Shown here piece after piece: positions 55,891 to 64,000 of a stretch of DNA of 64,000 nucleotides. The stretch's first letter is position 1. Each line of letters starts with the position of its first letter. This stretch comes from Geothrix campi (GTDB lineage: Bacteria; Acidobacteriota; Holophagae; Holophagales; Holophagaceae). The DNA lies in contig NZ_JANHMP010000003.1 of the NCBI RefSeq assembly GCF_024609265.1, positions 49,487 through 113,486 of the forward strand, given 5' to 3'. The notes under the pieces are model-generated. The model saw only the letters and a list, made by a program, of their open reading frames with translations, had not been told where the DNA came from and made no database searches. The position numbers and the translations under genes were made by a program.

Positions 55891-55894
55891 GGCC

Positions 55895-56338
55895 TCAATC
55901 CGGATGCTTGATCACCTTCCACTGGAGGAAGGAGAAGTGCCGCCAGGCCCCGGGCATGTGGGAGCCGACCGAGGCGACCAGGGTGGCGGCCAGGTACCAG
56001 GGCAGACGTGAGGCAGGCTGCAGAACCCCCAGGCCCAGCAGGGCCAACTTCACCAGCACGGCCACGCCGCTGCCCTGGGTAAGGATGGCGGCATCCCGGG
56101 CCAGGTCGATGGCGAAGAGCAGCGCGCCTGTGGCCACCGTAAGGAGGATCGGGACCAGGAGGGTGTGGAAGCCCGCCCCGAAGGGAATGGCGCCCAGCAC
56201 CAGCGCCATGGCCGCGATGTGGAGGCTGCGCAGCACCAGCTGAGCAGGCCGCGCCCAGGGGAAGTGCCGCGGCGACTCCGGGCAGAGCACCTGGAGGAGG
56301 GTGCGCGGCGCGGGTCTGTCCTGGGGCACGGGTTCCAT
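55895..56338 (-). CDS. Four-helix membrane protein, function unknown
   Basis: 147 residues, four hydrophobic helices (about 33-53, 58-78, 90-108 and 112-128). The loop sequence is polar and ends in SFLQWKVIKHPD. I do not recognise the family. It is placed directly upstream of moeA (4 bp) and divergent from the ModE-like regulator, so it probably belongs to the molybdenum/tungsten gene set. Confidence 0.7.
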   Translation of the reverse strand: MEPVPQDRPAPRTLLQVLCPESPRHFPWARPAQLVLRSLHIAAMALVLGAIPFGAGFHTLLVPILLTVATGALLFAIDLARDAAILTQGSGVAVLVKLALLGLGVLQPASRLPWYLAATLVASVGSHMPGAWRHFSFLQWKVIKHPD

Positions 56339-56402
56339 GCTTCCCTTCTAGCAGAGTCCGATGGCTGGGCTTCGTGCTGAAATGGCCCCGACGGAGATCC
56401 CC

Positions 56403-56762
56403 ATGGCCAAACCCGCCTCTCCCGCCGCCTCCATCCGCATCCGCATCGCCTACGGCAGCGACATCGCCATCGGCCAGGGCAAGGCCGACCTCCTGGAGGC
56501 CATCGGGCAGACCGGCTCTATTTCGGCCGGCGCGCGCCTTCTGGAGATGAGCTACCGCAAGGCCTGGCTGCTGGTGGACGAGATGAACCAGTGCTTCCGG
56601 TCCCCGGTGGTGCTGGCGGCCAAGGGGGGTACCCAGGGCGGTGGCGCCCACCTGACGCCCATCGGGGAAGAGGCCCTGAAGCGTTTCCGGGCGATCCAGG
56701 CCAAGGCTGCCACCGCCATCGAGGCCGACGTCCGGGCCTTCCGGAAGCGGCTGCTGGACTGA
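56403..56762 (+). CDS. ModE-like DNA-binding regulator without ligand domain
   Basis: 119 residues covering just the winged helix-turn-helix of ModE (LLEAIGQTGSISAGARLLEMSYRKAW, then GGGAHLTPIGEEAL). The molbindin oxyanion-binding domain of full ModE is absent. Such short proteins are sometimes regulators of tungstate/molybdate transport (TunR-like). It probably controls the tup genes 80 bp downstream and perhaps moeA. The start was chosen for GGAG six bases upstream. Confidence 0.82.
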   Translation: MAKPASPAASIRIRIAYGSDIAIGQGKADLLEAIGQTGSISAGARLLEMSYRKAWLLVDEMNQCFRSPVVLAAKGGTQGGGAHLTPIGEEALKRFRAIQAKAATAIEADVRAFRKRLLD

Positions 56763-56841
56763 CGTCACAAATCGGCCAGGCAGGCCGGACGGACCTATCT
56801 CATCGTTGTATCTTGACGAAACCATCGCTGCGGAGGCGACC

Positions 56842-57678
56842 ATGCGGACCTCAAGACTCCCCGGGTGCGACTGGTTGCTGGCAGCCGCCCTGACCTGCGT
56901 GGGCCTCCAGGCCGGACCCCCGGTCACGAAAGCCGTCATCCTCGCCACCACCACCAGCACCCAGGACTCGGGCCTGCTGGATGAGCTGATCCCCCGCTTC
57001 GAGAAGCAGACGGGCTATGTGGTGAAAACTATCGCCGTCGGTTCCGGCCAGGCCCTCGCCATGGGGAGGAAGGGCGAGGCGGACGTGCTGCTCGTGCATT
57101 CGCCGGATGCGGAAAAGGCCCTGATGGCCGAAGGCTCCGGCGTGAACCGTCGCCTCGTCATGCACAACGACTTCATTCTCCTCGGCCCCGTCGCCGATCC
57201 CGCCCACGTGCGCGGGAAGGCCGCCGCCGCAGCCCTCCAGGCCATCGCCGCGGGCCACGCCGTGTTCATTTCACGGGGTGACAACTCCGGCACTCACGCG
57301 CAGGAGAAGAAGCTCTGGGCCGCTGCGGGCGTCAAGGCCGAGGGCCAGGCCTGGTACCAGCAGACGGGCCTCGGCATGGGGCAGACCCTGGCCGTGGCCG
57401 CCGAAAAGCGGGCTTACACTTTGTCAGATCGCGGCACCTACCTGGCCTTGCGCAAAAAACTCGGTCTGGAGGTCCTCAGCGAAGGCGATGCCGCCCTCTT
57501 GAATGTCTACCACGTCATCGAGGTAAACCCCGCGCGGCATCCCAGGGTGAATGCTCCCGGAGCCCGCGCATTTGCTGACTTCCTGGTGTCAAAAGATGTG
57601 CAGACCACCATCAAAGAATTCGGAATCGGTACTTTTGGCTCGCCGTTATTCTTTCCTGATGCCGGCAAGCCGGAATAG
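56842..57678 (+). CDS. tupA: Tungstate ABC transporter substrate-binding protein
   Basis: 278 residues with a signal peptide (about 1-23). The mature N-terminus contains the TTTST motif used by TupA to bind tungstate, followed by QDSGLLDELIPRFEKQTGY. ISRGDNSGTH and YTLSDRGTYLAL are further TupA/PstS-like ligand blocks. The protein delivers tungstate with high affinity to TupBC. GGAGG precedes the ATG. pruA, not tupB, follows it. Confidence 0.9.
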   Translation: MRTSRLPGCDWLLAAALTCVGLQAGPPVTKAVILATTTSTQDSGLLDELIPRFEKQTGYVVKTIAVGSGQALAMGRKGEADVLLVHSPDAEKALMAEGSGVNRRLVMHNDFILLGPVADPAHVRGKAAAAALQAIAAGHAVFISRGDNSGTHAQEKKLWAAAGVKAEGQAWYQQTGLGMGQTLAVAAEKRAYTLSDRGTYLALRKKLGLEVLSEGDAALLNVYHVIEVNPARHPRVNAPGARAFADFLVSKDVQTTIKEFGIGTFGSPLFFPDAGKPE

Positions 57679-57701
57679 GCCCGCCGGACGGAGGAAGCCC
57701 C

Positions 57702-59333
57702 ATGTCCAACGCCATCTTCAGCCTGCCTGAATCCCACAATGAGCCCATCCTCGCCTACGCCCCCGGCTCGAAGGAGCGCGCCCTCCTGAAGGCCGAGCTG
57801 GAGCGCCAGTACGCCCTTGAGCTCGACATCCCGCTCATCATCAACGGCCAGGAAGTCCGCACCGGAAAGACCCAGAAGGCCGTCTGCCCGCACGATCATC
57901 AGCACGTGCTGGCCCACTACCACGAGGCGGGTGAGGCCGAGGTCCGCCTGGCCATCGACGCCGCTCTCAAGGCCAAGAAGGACTGGGAGGCCACGCCCTG
58001 GGAGGACCGCGCCGCCATCTTCCACAAAGTGGCCAGCCTCATCTCCGGGAAGTACCGCTACATCCTGAACGCCGCGACGATGCTGGGCCAGTCGAAAAGC
58101 GCCTACCAGGCGGAGATCGACAGCACCTGCGAGACCGCGGACTTCTTCCGCTACAACGCGAAGTTCATGGAGGAGATCTACAAGCAGCAGCCGATCTCTG
58201 ACCCCCACGTGTGGAACCGTGTCCACTACCGTGCGCTCGAGGGCTTCGTCTTCGCCGTGACGCCCTTCAACTTCACGGCCATCGCCGCCAACCTGCCGAC
58301 GGCCCCGGCGGTCATGGGCAACACCGTGGTGTGGAAGCCCGCCTCCACCTCCGTGGTGTCGAACTACTACCTCATGCAGCTCTACAAGGAGGCCGGCCTG
58401 CCGGACGGCGTCATCAACTTCATCCCCGGTCGCGGCTCCATGATCGGCAAGATCGCGCTGGAGGACCCCAACTTCGCGGGTCTCCACTTCACGGGTTCCA
58501 CCAACGTCTTCAACAGCATGTGGAAGACCATCAGCGGCAACCTGGAGCGCTACAAGGGCTACCCCCGGATCGTGGGCGAGACCGGCGGCAAGGACTACGT
58601 GTTCATGCACGCCTCCGCCGATGTGGACGAGACCGCCGCCGGCATCGTGCGCGCCAGCTTCGAGTACCAGGGCCAGAAGTGCTCCGCGTGCTCCCGCGTC
58701 TACGCCCCCGCGTCCCGCTGGCCCGAGCTGAAGGCGCGCCTGCTCGCCCTGATGGCCGAAATCCGCATGGGCGACGTGCGCGACTTTCGCAACTTCTTCA
58801 ATGCCGTCATCGACGAGGCCTCCTTCGACAACGCCATGAAATACATCGAGCTGGCGAAGGCCTCCAAGGACGCGGAGATCCTCGTGGGTGGCAAGGGCGA
58901 CAAGTCCAAGGGCTGGTTCGTGGAGCCCACCATCATTCTCACCACGGATCCCAAGTTCGTGACCATGCAGGAGGAGATCTTCGCGCCCGTCCTCACCATC
59001 TATGTCTACAACGATGCCAAGCTGGACGAGACGCTGAAGATCCTGGACGAAACCTCGCCCTACGCCCTCACCGGCGCCATCTTCGCCCGCGACCGCTACG
59101 TCATCAACCAGCTGACCGAGGCCCTGGCCAATACCGCCGGCAATTTCTACATCAACGACAAGCCCACGGGCGCCGTGGTGGGCCACCAGCCCTTCGGCGG
59201 GGCCCGCGCCTCGGGCACCAACGACAAGGCCGGGAGCTTCCTGAACCTGATCCGCTGGACCTCTCCGCGCACCATCAAGGAGAGCTTCACACCACCCCGG
59301 GACATCAAGTTCCCGTTCCTCGAGCAAGAATAG
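57702..59333 (+). CDS. pruA: L-glutamate gamma-semialdehyde (P5C) dehydrogenase
   Basis: NAD-dependent oxidation of glutamate semialdehyde/P5C to glutamate, the second step of proline degradation. The 543-residue product is of the monofunctional ALDH4A1/Thermus type, with the catalytic cysteine C327 in YQGQKCSACSRVY and the AETGGKD/GETGGKDYVFMHASAD block. The start follows GGAGGAAG. Unexpectedly it lies between tupA and tupB (24 bp after tupA, 6 bp before tupB), so it is almost certainly cotranscribed with the tungstate transporter. No proline dehydrogenase gene is in the window. Confidence 0.94.
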   Translation: MSNAIFSLPESHNEPILAYAPGSKERALLKAELERQYALELDIPLIINGQEVRTGKTQKAVCPHDHQHVLAHYHEAGEAEVRLAIDAALKAKKDWEATPWEDRAAIFHKVASLISGKYRYILNAATMLGQSKSAYQAEIDSTCETADFFRYNAKFMEEIYKQQPISDPHVWNRVHYRALEGFVFAVTPFNFTAIAANLPTAPAVMGNTVVWKPASTSVVSNYYLMQLYKEAGLPDGVINFIPGRGSMIGKIALEDPNFAGLHFTGSTNVFNSMWKTISGNLERYKGYPRIVGETGGKDYVFMHASADVDETAAGIVRASFEYQGQKCSACSRVYAPASRWPELKARLLALMAEIRMGDVRDFRNFFNAVIDEASFDNAMKYIELAKASKDAEILVGGKGDKSKGWFVEPTIILTTDPKFVTMQEEIFAPVLTIYVYNDAKLDETLKILDETSPYALTGAIFARDRYVINQLTEALANTAGNFYINDKPTGAVVGHQPFGGARASGTNDKAGSFLNLIRWTSPRTIKESFTPPRDIKFPFLEQE

Positions 59334-59339
59334 GAGTCT

Positions 59340-60038
59340 ATGGACCTGATCTGGGAGGGCCTGCGGAAGGCGCTGGAGCTGCTGCTCACGCTGGATCCCG
59401 AGGTCCTCCGGATCACCCTGCTCTCCCTGGAGGTCTCGGGCCTGGCCACCCTCATCAGCCTGGTGATCGGCCTGGGCGTGGCCATCCCCGTGGCCCTCAA
59501 CGAATTCCCGGGCAAGCGCCTGGTCATCGCCCTGCTCAACACGGGCATGGGCCTGCCGCCCGTGGTGGTAGGCCTCTTCGTCACCGTGCTGCTCTGGCGA
59601 AACGGGCCCTTCGGGTTCCTGGAGATCCTCTACACACCCTCGGCCATGATCCTGGCCCAGGCCGCCATCGCGTCGCCCATCATCGCGGGCATCAGCCTCT
59701 CTGCCCTCCAGCACCTGCCCGCCGGCCTGCGACTGCAGATCCTGGCCCTGGGCGCCTCCCGGCCCCAGATGGTGTGGCTGCTGCTGAAGGAGGCCCGCCT
59801 GCCCCTGCTGGCCGCCGTCATGGCGGGCTTCGGCGGCGTCATCTCCGAGGTGGGCGCCTCCATCATGGTGGGCGGCAACATCAAGGGCCAGACGCGCGTG
59901 CTCACCACGGCCACGGTCATGGAGACCAGCAAGGGCAACTTCGAGGTGGCCTTCGCCCTCAGCATCCTGCTGCTGGTCCTGGCCTTCACGGTCAACGCCG
60001 TGCTCACCCATGTCCAGCAGCGGAACCGTCCCCGATGA
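59340..60038 (+). CDS. tupB: Tungstate ABC transporter permease
   Basis: 232 residues, five or six transmembrane helices, with the permease EAA-type loop near EARLPLLAAVMAGFG (about 158-172) and a conserved GASIMVGGNIKGQTRVLTTA stretch. This wording is typical of TupB. GGAGT lies upstream of the ATG; the start is 6 bp after pruA. The stop overlaps the tupC start (ATGA). Confidence 0.9.
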   Translation: MDLIWEGLRKALELLLTLDPEVLRITLLSLEVSGLATLISLVIGLGVAIPVALNEFPGKRLVIALLNTGMGLPPVVVGLFVTVLLWRNGPFGFLEILYTPSAMILAQAAIASPIIAGISLSALQHLPAGLRLQILALGASRPQMVWLLLKEARLPLLAAVMAGFGGVISEVGASIMVGGNIKGQTRVLTTATVMETSKGNFEVAFALSILLLVLAFTVNAVLTHVQQRNRPR

Positions 60039-61153
60039 GCCGCGCGACCGTTCTGGAGGCGCGGAACCTCCGGGTCCACCGGGGCCGCGTCCAGGTCCTC
60101 GACGTGCCTGCGCTGGAACTCCGCGCCGGTGAGGTCCTGGCCCTCATGGGCCCCAATGGCGCGGGTAAGAGCACCCTGATGCTGACCCTGGCAGGCCTCC
60201 TGCCCCTGTCCGAGGGCAGCCTCCACTTCAAGGGCGAGACCCTCCGATCCCGGGCGGATCGGGACGCCTTCCGTCGTCGCCTGACCATGGTCTTCCAGGA
60301 CCCCCTCCTCTTCGACGCCACCGTGGCCCAGAACATCGCCACGGGCCTGAAGCTGCGCGGCGTGCCGGCCGCGGTTCGGGAGCCCGCGGTGCAGGCCTGG
60401 GCCCAACGCCTCGGCATCGGCGACCTGCTGGACCGAGCGGCCCGGCAGCTGTCCGGAGGCGAGGCCCAGCGCACCGCCCTGGCCCGCGCCTTCGTCCTGG
60501 GCCCGGAGATCCTCTTCCTGGACGAGCCCTTCGCCTCCCTGGACGCGCCCGCCCGCGAGGGCCTGCTCGACGATCTGGGCCACATCCTCGCCGAGACGGG
60601 CAGTACCGCCGTGATCTCGACCCACGACCAGGGCGAGGCCGCACGCCTGGCGCACCGGCTGGCGGTGATGAAGGAAGGCACCCTCCTCCAGATCGGGGGC
60701 CTGCGGGAGGTCATGAACCATCCGCAGGATCCCTTCGTCGCGGCCTTCGTGGGCATGGAGACCCTCCTCAAGGGGCAGGTGACCGCCAGCGGCGAGGGCC
60801 TGCTGACCCTGCGCCTCGGCAAGGGCCTGGGCGGCCACGAAGTGCTGGCCATCGGCGAAGCGCGGCCCGGCCAGACGGTCCTGGTGGGCGTCCGCCCCGA
60901 GAACGTGGCACTGTCTTTACAAACCGATAAAACCAGCAGTGCCCGGAACGCCTTTCCCGGGACCGTTTCCAAGGTCCTGCCCAGGGGACCCTTTTTCAAG
61001 GTGGAGCTGGATTGCGGCTTCTTCCTGGCGGCCTACGTGACCGCGCAATCCCTGGCAGAACTGGGGCTTGCCCCGGGCGGTTCCATCGTGGCCTCCTTCA
61101 AGGCCACCGCCGCCCACCTCATCCGCCGGGAGGGCCTCGACGGCGAAGTGTGA
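60035..61153 (+). CDS. tupC: Tungstate/molybdate ABC transporter ATPase with TOBE-like tail
   Basis: 372 residues. Walker A GPNGAGKS (39-46), signature LSGGEAQR, Walker B ILFLDEP and the H-loop STHD mark the ATPase (to about 235). The C-terminal ~130 residues form a TOBE-like domain (VGVRPENVAL and AFPGTVSKVLPRGPFFKVELD), which in ModC senses oxyanion. Many TupC/WtpC proteins lack it, so oxyanion feedback on transport is possible. The start overlaps the tupB stop. Confidence 0.9.
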   Translation: MSRATVLEARNLRVHRGRVQVLDVPALELRAGEVLALMGPNGAGKSTLMLTLAGLLPLSEGSLHFKGETLRSRADRDAFRRRLTMVFQDPLLFDATVAQNIATGLKLRGVPAAVREPAVQAWAQRLGIGDLLDRAARQLSGGEAQRTALARAFVLGPEILFLDEPFASLDAPAREGLLDDLGHILAETGSTAVISTHDQGEAARLAHRLAVMKEGTLLQIGGLREVMNHPQDPFVAAFVGMETLLKGQVTASGEGLLTLRLGKGLGGHEVLAIGEARPGQTVLVGVRPENVALSLQTDKTSSARNAFPGTVSKVLPRGPFFKVELDCGFFLAAYVTAQSLAELGLAPGGSIVASFKATAAHLIRREGLDGEV

Positions 61154-61221
61154 CCCGCGTCCATTGCCGGGGGTCCGGGCCCGGACTAGCCTCACATCTG
61201 GGGTGGCATGGCCATCCCTGA

Positions 61222-61236
61222 TTGACGTGTAGTCAA
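61222..61236. promoter_or_regulatory. Palindrome TTGAC-N5-GTCAA upstream of the ferredoxin-AOR genes
   Basis: A perfect 5-bp inverted repeat with 5-bp spacer, 28 bp before the ferredoxin start codon in the only real gap (111 bp) of the plus-strand tungsten operon. It has the size of an operator for a dimeric regulator, for example the ModE-like protein. No other strong copy was noticed near tupA. Confidence 0.35.
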
Positions 61237-61264
61237 CGGGTCCGAGACCGGAGGCCTTCGAGCC

Positions 61265-61687
61265 ATGAAACAGCTGGTGATCGATTTCCAGAAGTGCGAT
61301 GCAGGACGTAACTGCAATCACGAGTGCGAGATGGAGTGCGCCATCAAGGTCTTCAAGGTGGATGATCCCGCCCAGGCGGCCCTCCAGATCAAGGCCTACG
61401 AGGACGGCGGCGGCAAGGCCATCCTCTGCGATCAGTGCGGCGACTGCGTGGTGGTCTGTCCGTCGGAAGCCCTCAAGCGCAACAAGCTGGGCGTCGTGAT
61501 GATCGACAAGCAGCTCTGCGTGGGCTGCTACATGTGCATCGGCTTCTGCGAGAAGGACGCCTTCATGCGGAACCCCGATTGGATCGTGCCCCACAAGTGC
61601 ACGTCCTGCGGCATTTGCGTCAAAGTCTGCCCCCATGGGGCCCTCTCCATCGTGGACGTCTCCGAGCCGGCCGTCCGGATCATCTGA
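61265..61687 (+). CDS. Ferredoxin-like protein with four [4Fe-4S] motifs
   Basis: 140 residues. Four cysteine groups: CDAGRNCNHECEMEC near the N-terminus, CDQCGDCVVVCP, CVGCYMCIGFCE and CTSCGICVKVCP. This suggests up to four [4Fe-4S] clusters. It is the electron-transfer partner (AorA-like) of the AOR encoded 13 bp downstream. GGAGG precedes the ATG. Its electron acceptor is not shown here. Confidence 0.9.
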   Translation: MKQLVIDFQKCDAGRNCNHECEMECAIKVFKVDDPAQAALQIKAYEDGGGKAILCDQCGDCVVVCPSEALKRNKLGVVMIDKQLCVGCYMCIGFCEKDAFMRNPDWIVPHKCTSCGICVKVCPHGALSIVDVSEPAVRII

Positions 61688-61700
61688 GAAAGGGAATCCC

Positions 61701-63926
61701 ATGAGCCAGCTCGTCTTCGATCCCAGCAAAGTGATGGACATCGACTACACCCAGCGCACCGAGTACCTGGACGGCCTCGAGGCCATCAAGGCCGCGCACA
61801 AGGTGCTGAAGGAGATCACCTACACGCCCAGCCTGCCGGACAAGGGCTACACGAACCGCACGCTCTACGTGAACGTGGGCACCCACGAGATCACCGAGAA
61901 GCCCGTCACCCAGCAGATGAAGGATGTCTTCATCGGCGGCCGCGGCTTCGGCCTCTACCACCTGTGGAACGCCGTGAAGTCCACCACCCGGTGGAACGAT
62001 CCCGAAAACGAAATCATCATCAGTCCCGGGCCCGTGGCCGGCATGACCCAGTACGCGGGCACCGGCAAGTCCCTGGTGGTGAGCCTGTCGCCGCAGACGG
62101 ACATCCCCATCGATTCCAACGTGGGCGGCTTCTACGGCCCCCTGCTCAAGTTCTCGGGCTTCGACGCCCTGGAGCTCCAGGGCAAATCCGACAAGGACAT
62201 CATCCTGTTCATCGATGGTGTGAAGGGGATCATCCGCATCGAGGAGGCGCCCACTGATCCTGTGGATAGCCATGTGCTGGCGGAAGTGCTCACGCACATG
62301 TACGCGGAGAACGAGAAGGACCTGCCCAACATCTCCGTGGTGTCCACGGGGGCGGCGGCCGAACACAGCCTCATCGGCATGCTGAACTTCTCCTTCTACG
62401 ACCGCCGCCGCAAGTGCGTGCGCTTCAAGCAGGCGGGCCGGGGCGGCATCGGCACCGTGTTCCGGGACAAGCGCATCCGCGCGCTTGTCGTCCGCGGGCC
62501 CAAGGTGGCCGGCGACCTCAACCACCCGGCGGATCCCGAGACCATCGCCAAGACCGGCATCAAGTTCCACAAGGAGATGCGCGAGAACGACGGCACGCAG
62601 TGCATGATGCGCCGCAACGGCACGGCGCACATCGTGGAGATCATGGACGCCTACGACCTCCTGCCTGTCCACAACTTCCAGTACGGCTCGCACCCGGATG
62701 TCCACAAGATCGACAGCAGCTACTGGCAGCAGCGCTGCACCCAGCACACGGTGGACGGCTGCTGGTACGGCTGCTCTATGGCCTGCGCCAAGGGCGCGGA
62801 TGGCCTGGTCCTGAAGACCGGCCCGTACAAGGGCGACATGGTGACAGTGGACGGCCCCGAGTACGAGAACGCGGCGGGCCTAGGCTCCAACTGCGGTGTC
62901 TTCGACCCCGACTACCTGCTGGAGCTCAATTTCTACTGCGATACCTACGGCATCTGCACCATCACCTACGGCACGCTCACCGCCTTCGTGATGGAGTGCT
63001 ACCAGCGCGGCATCCTGAACAAGGAGCGCACCGGCGGCCTGGAGATGACCTGGGGCAACGCCGAGGCCGACCTCGAGATGATGCACCAGATGGCCCGGGG
63101 CGAAGGCTTCGGCAAGATCGCCGGCCTGGGCGTCAAGAAGATGAAGGAGCACTTCATCAAGCAGGGCTGGGGCGATCCGCAGCTCATCAACGACATCGGC
63201 ATGGAGAACAAGGGCCTCGAATACTCCCAGTACATGTCGAAGGAATCCCTGGCCCAGCAGGGCGGCTACGCCCTCACCAACAAGGGGCCCCAGCACGACG
63301 AGGCCTGGCTGATCTTCATGGACATGGTGAACAAGCAGCTGCCCACCTTCGAGGACAAGGCCGAAGCGCTCTACTACTTCCCCCTGTTCCGCACCTGGTT
63401 CGGCCTCAACGGCTTCTGCAAGCTGCCCTGGAACGATGTTGTGCCCGCGGACAATTCTTCCCAGCCCGAGGCCCACAAGGTGCCCGAGCACGTGCAGAAC
63501 TACGTGGACCTCTTCAGCGCCACTACGGGCGTGAAGATCGACAAGGAAGAGTTGATCTTGCAGTCGGCCAAGGTCTACAACTTCCAGCGCGTGTTCAACA
63601 TCCGCATGGGCAAGGGCCTCCGCCTGCACGACGCGGCGCCCTACCGCTCCCTGGGCCCGGTGACGAAGGAAGAGTACGAGTCCCGTGCCGAGCGCTACGA
63701 CCAGCAGATCATCACCGAGATGGGCCTCGATCCCGCCGGCAAAACCACCGAGGAGAAGATGGCCCTGCACCGCCAGTGGCGCACGGACCGCTTCTCCAAG
63801 CTCATGGACAGCGTCTACACCCGCCGCGGCTGGACCCTGGACGGCGTGCCCACCCTGGCGCGCCTGGAGGAACTGGGCCTTGATGCCTTCCCGGAGGTCG
63901 TGGACGTGGTCAAGCAGCACCTCTGA
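61701..63926 (+). CDS. Tungsten-dependent aldehyde:ferredoxin oxidoreductase family protein
   Basis: 741 residues. The AOR N-terminal domain motif GGRGFG is present near residue 78. Cluster cysteines fit C354-x3-C358-x3-C362, with a distant C573 (NGFCKLPW), and the tungsto-bispterin binding residues are spread between. It is longer than typical AOR (~610-650) because of an N-terminal extension of about 60 residues and extra sequence in the C-terminal half. Likely reactions are oxidation of aldehydes to acids or the reverse reduction of acids. It is coupled to the ferredoxin gene and the tungstate transporter. Subfamily (AOR, BamB or another) is not resolved by eye. Confidence 0.88.
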   Translation: MSQLVFDPSKVMDIDYTQRTEYLDGLEAIKAAHKVLKEITYTPSLPDKGYTNRTLYVNVGTHEITEKPVTQQMKDVFIGGRGFGLYHLWNAVKSTTRWNDPENEIIISPGPVAGMTQYAGTGKSLVVSLSPQTDIPIDSNVGGFYGPLLKFSGFDALELQGKSDKDIILFIDGVKGIIRIEEAPTDPVDSHVLAEVLTHMYAENEKDLPNISVVSTGAAAEHSLIGMLNFSFYDRRRKCVRFKQAGRGGIGTVFRDKRIRALVVRGPKVAGDLNHPADPETIAKTGIKFHKEMRENDGTQCMMRRNGTAHIVEIMDAYDLLPVHNFQYGSHPDVHKIDSSYWQQRCTQHTVDGCWYGCSMACAKGADGLVLKTGPYKGDMVTVDGPEYENAAGLGSNCGVFDPDYLLELNFYCDTYGICTITYGTLTAFVMECYQRGILNKERTGGLEMTWGNAEADLEMMHQMARGEGFGKIAGLGVKKMKEHFIKQGWGDPQLINDIGMENKGLEYSQYMSKESLAQQGGYALTNKGPQHDEAWLIFMDMVNKQLPTFEDKAEALYYFPLFRTWFGLNGFCKLPWNDVVPADNSSQPEAHKVPEHVQNYVDLFSATTGVKIDKEELILQSAKVYNFQRVFNIRMGKGLRLHDAAPYRSLGPVTKEEYESRAERYDQQIITEMGLDPAGKTTEEKMALHRQWRTDRFSKLMDSVYTRRGWTLDGVPTLARLEELGLDAFPEVVDVVKQHL

Positions 63927-63933
63927 GAGAATC

Positions 63934-64000
63934 GGGGGGGGGGGGGGGCCCGGGGGGTGGTGTGTAAACCAACAACCGAGCGGCCCGCAAACCAGGGCAA
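63934..64000. other. Probable low-quality contig end
   Basis: A 15-G run (63934-63948), then CCC, then six more G and a short unexplained tail follow directly after the AOR stop codon. Such G homopolymers are typical of sequencing or assembly artefacts. No feature is called here. Confidence 0.7.

Noticed and set aside
57507..60011. Very long minus-strand open frame opposite pruA and tupB (about 830 codons)
   Set aside because: Composition (Gly/His/Arg/Glu-rich, no motifs) is that of a GC-rich antisense shadow; pruA and tupB on the plus strand are unmistakable.
58211..60034. Upstream extension of the tupC frame through pruA and tupB
   Set aside because: It overlaps two confidently identified genes in another frame; the ATPase domain and start codon overlapping the tupB stop mark the real start at 60035.

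Overview
The window is about 64 kb of GC-rich, densely coding bacterial DNA with no gap above about 230 bases between genes. I recognise no rRNA, tRNA, CRISPR array, insertion sequence or prophage. Secreted beta-propeller and metalloprotease proteins, an MglA-type GTPase, FHA-domain proteins, an XPB helicase, homogentisate catabolism and a tungsten aldehyde:ferredoxin oxidoreductase together suggest a diderm, organic-acid or aromatic-degrading anaerobe or facultative anaerobe. My best guess is Acidobacteriota of the Holophaga/Geothrix type. That is inference from gene content, not a search result. The last ~65 bases hold a 15-G run and look like a poor contig end.

Layout. 0-4 kb (minus strand): proC behind a leader that looks like a transcription attenuator, a small unknown gene, gltX and an MglA-like GTPase. 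4-10 kb: FHA-RDD membrane protein, dcd, a small membrane protein, an FHA-GAF-adenylate cyclase, rimO and a CPBP protease. 10-15.4 kb: a small exported repeat protein, a DUF5916-like outer-membrane protein, a LolCDE/MacB-type ABC pair and pgpA. 15.4-26 kb: an XPB-type helicase and, 7 kb away, a WYL protein that appears to share its N-terminal domain; between them sit a large exported propeller/dockerin protein and two lipoproteins, one a metzincin-like metalloprotease. 26-34.5 kb: ECF sigma factor with a membrane partner, family-4 uracil-DNA glycosylase, a LapA-LapB fusion, an HD/OB nuclease, an S4 protein, two parvulin-type chaperones and a Bax-inhibitor-1 protein.

34.5-44.5 kb carries three biotin genes (bioF, bioD, bioA) interleaved with a thiolase, a hybrid histidine kinase, a TPR protein and a sensory protein without a kinase. 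44.5-54.7 kb is catabolic: a metallo-beta-lactamase-fold hydrolase, a fumarylacetoacetate hydrolase-family enzyme, a flavin reductase, MscS, two exported amidohydrolases, DoxX, homogentisate dioxygenase and a POT/MFS transporter. This fits the lower half of tyrosine/phenylalanine degradation.

54.7-63.9 kb is a tungsten island: moeA, a DNA-binding-only ModE-like regulator, tupA, pruA (P5C dehydrogenase) inserted between tupA and tupB, tupC, a four-cluster ferredoxin and a 741-residue AOR-family oxidoreductase. Together these would import tungstate, insert it into the pterin cofactor and supply an aldehyde/acid oxidoreductase with its electron carrier. P5C metabolism appears at both ends of the window, with proC at one end and pruA at the other.
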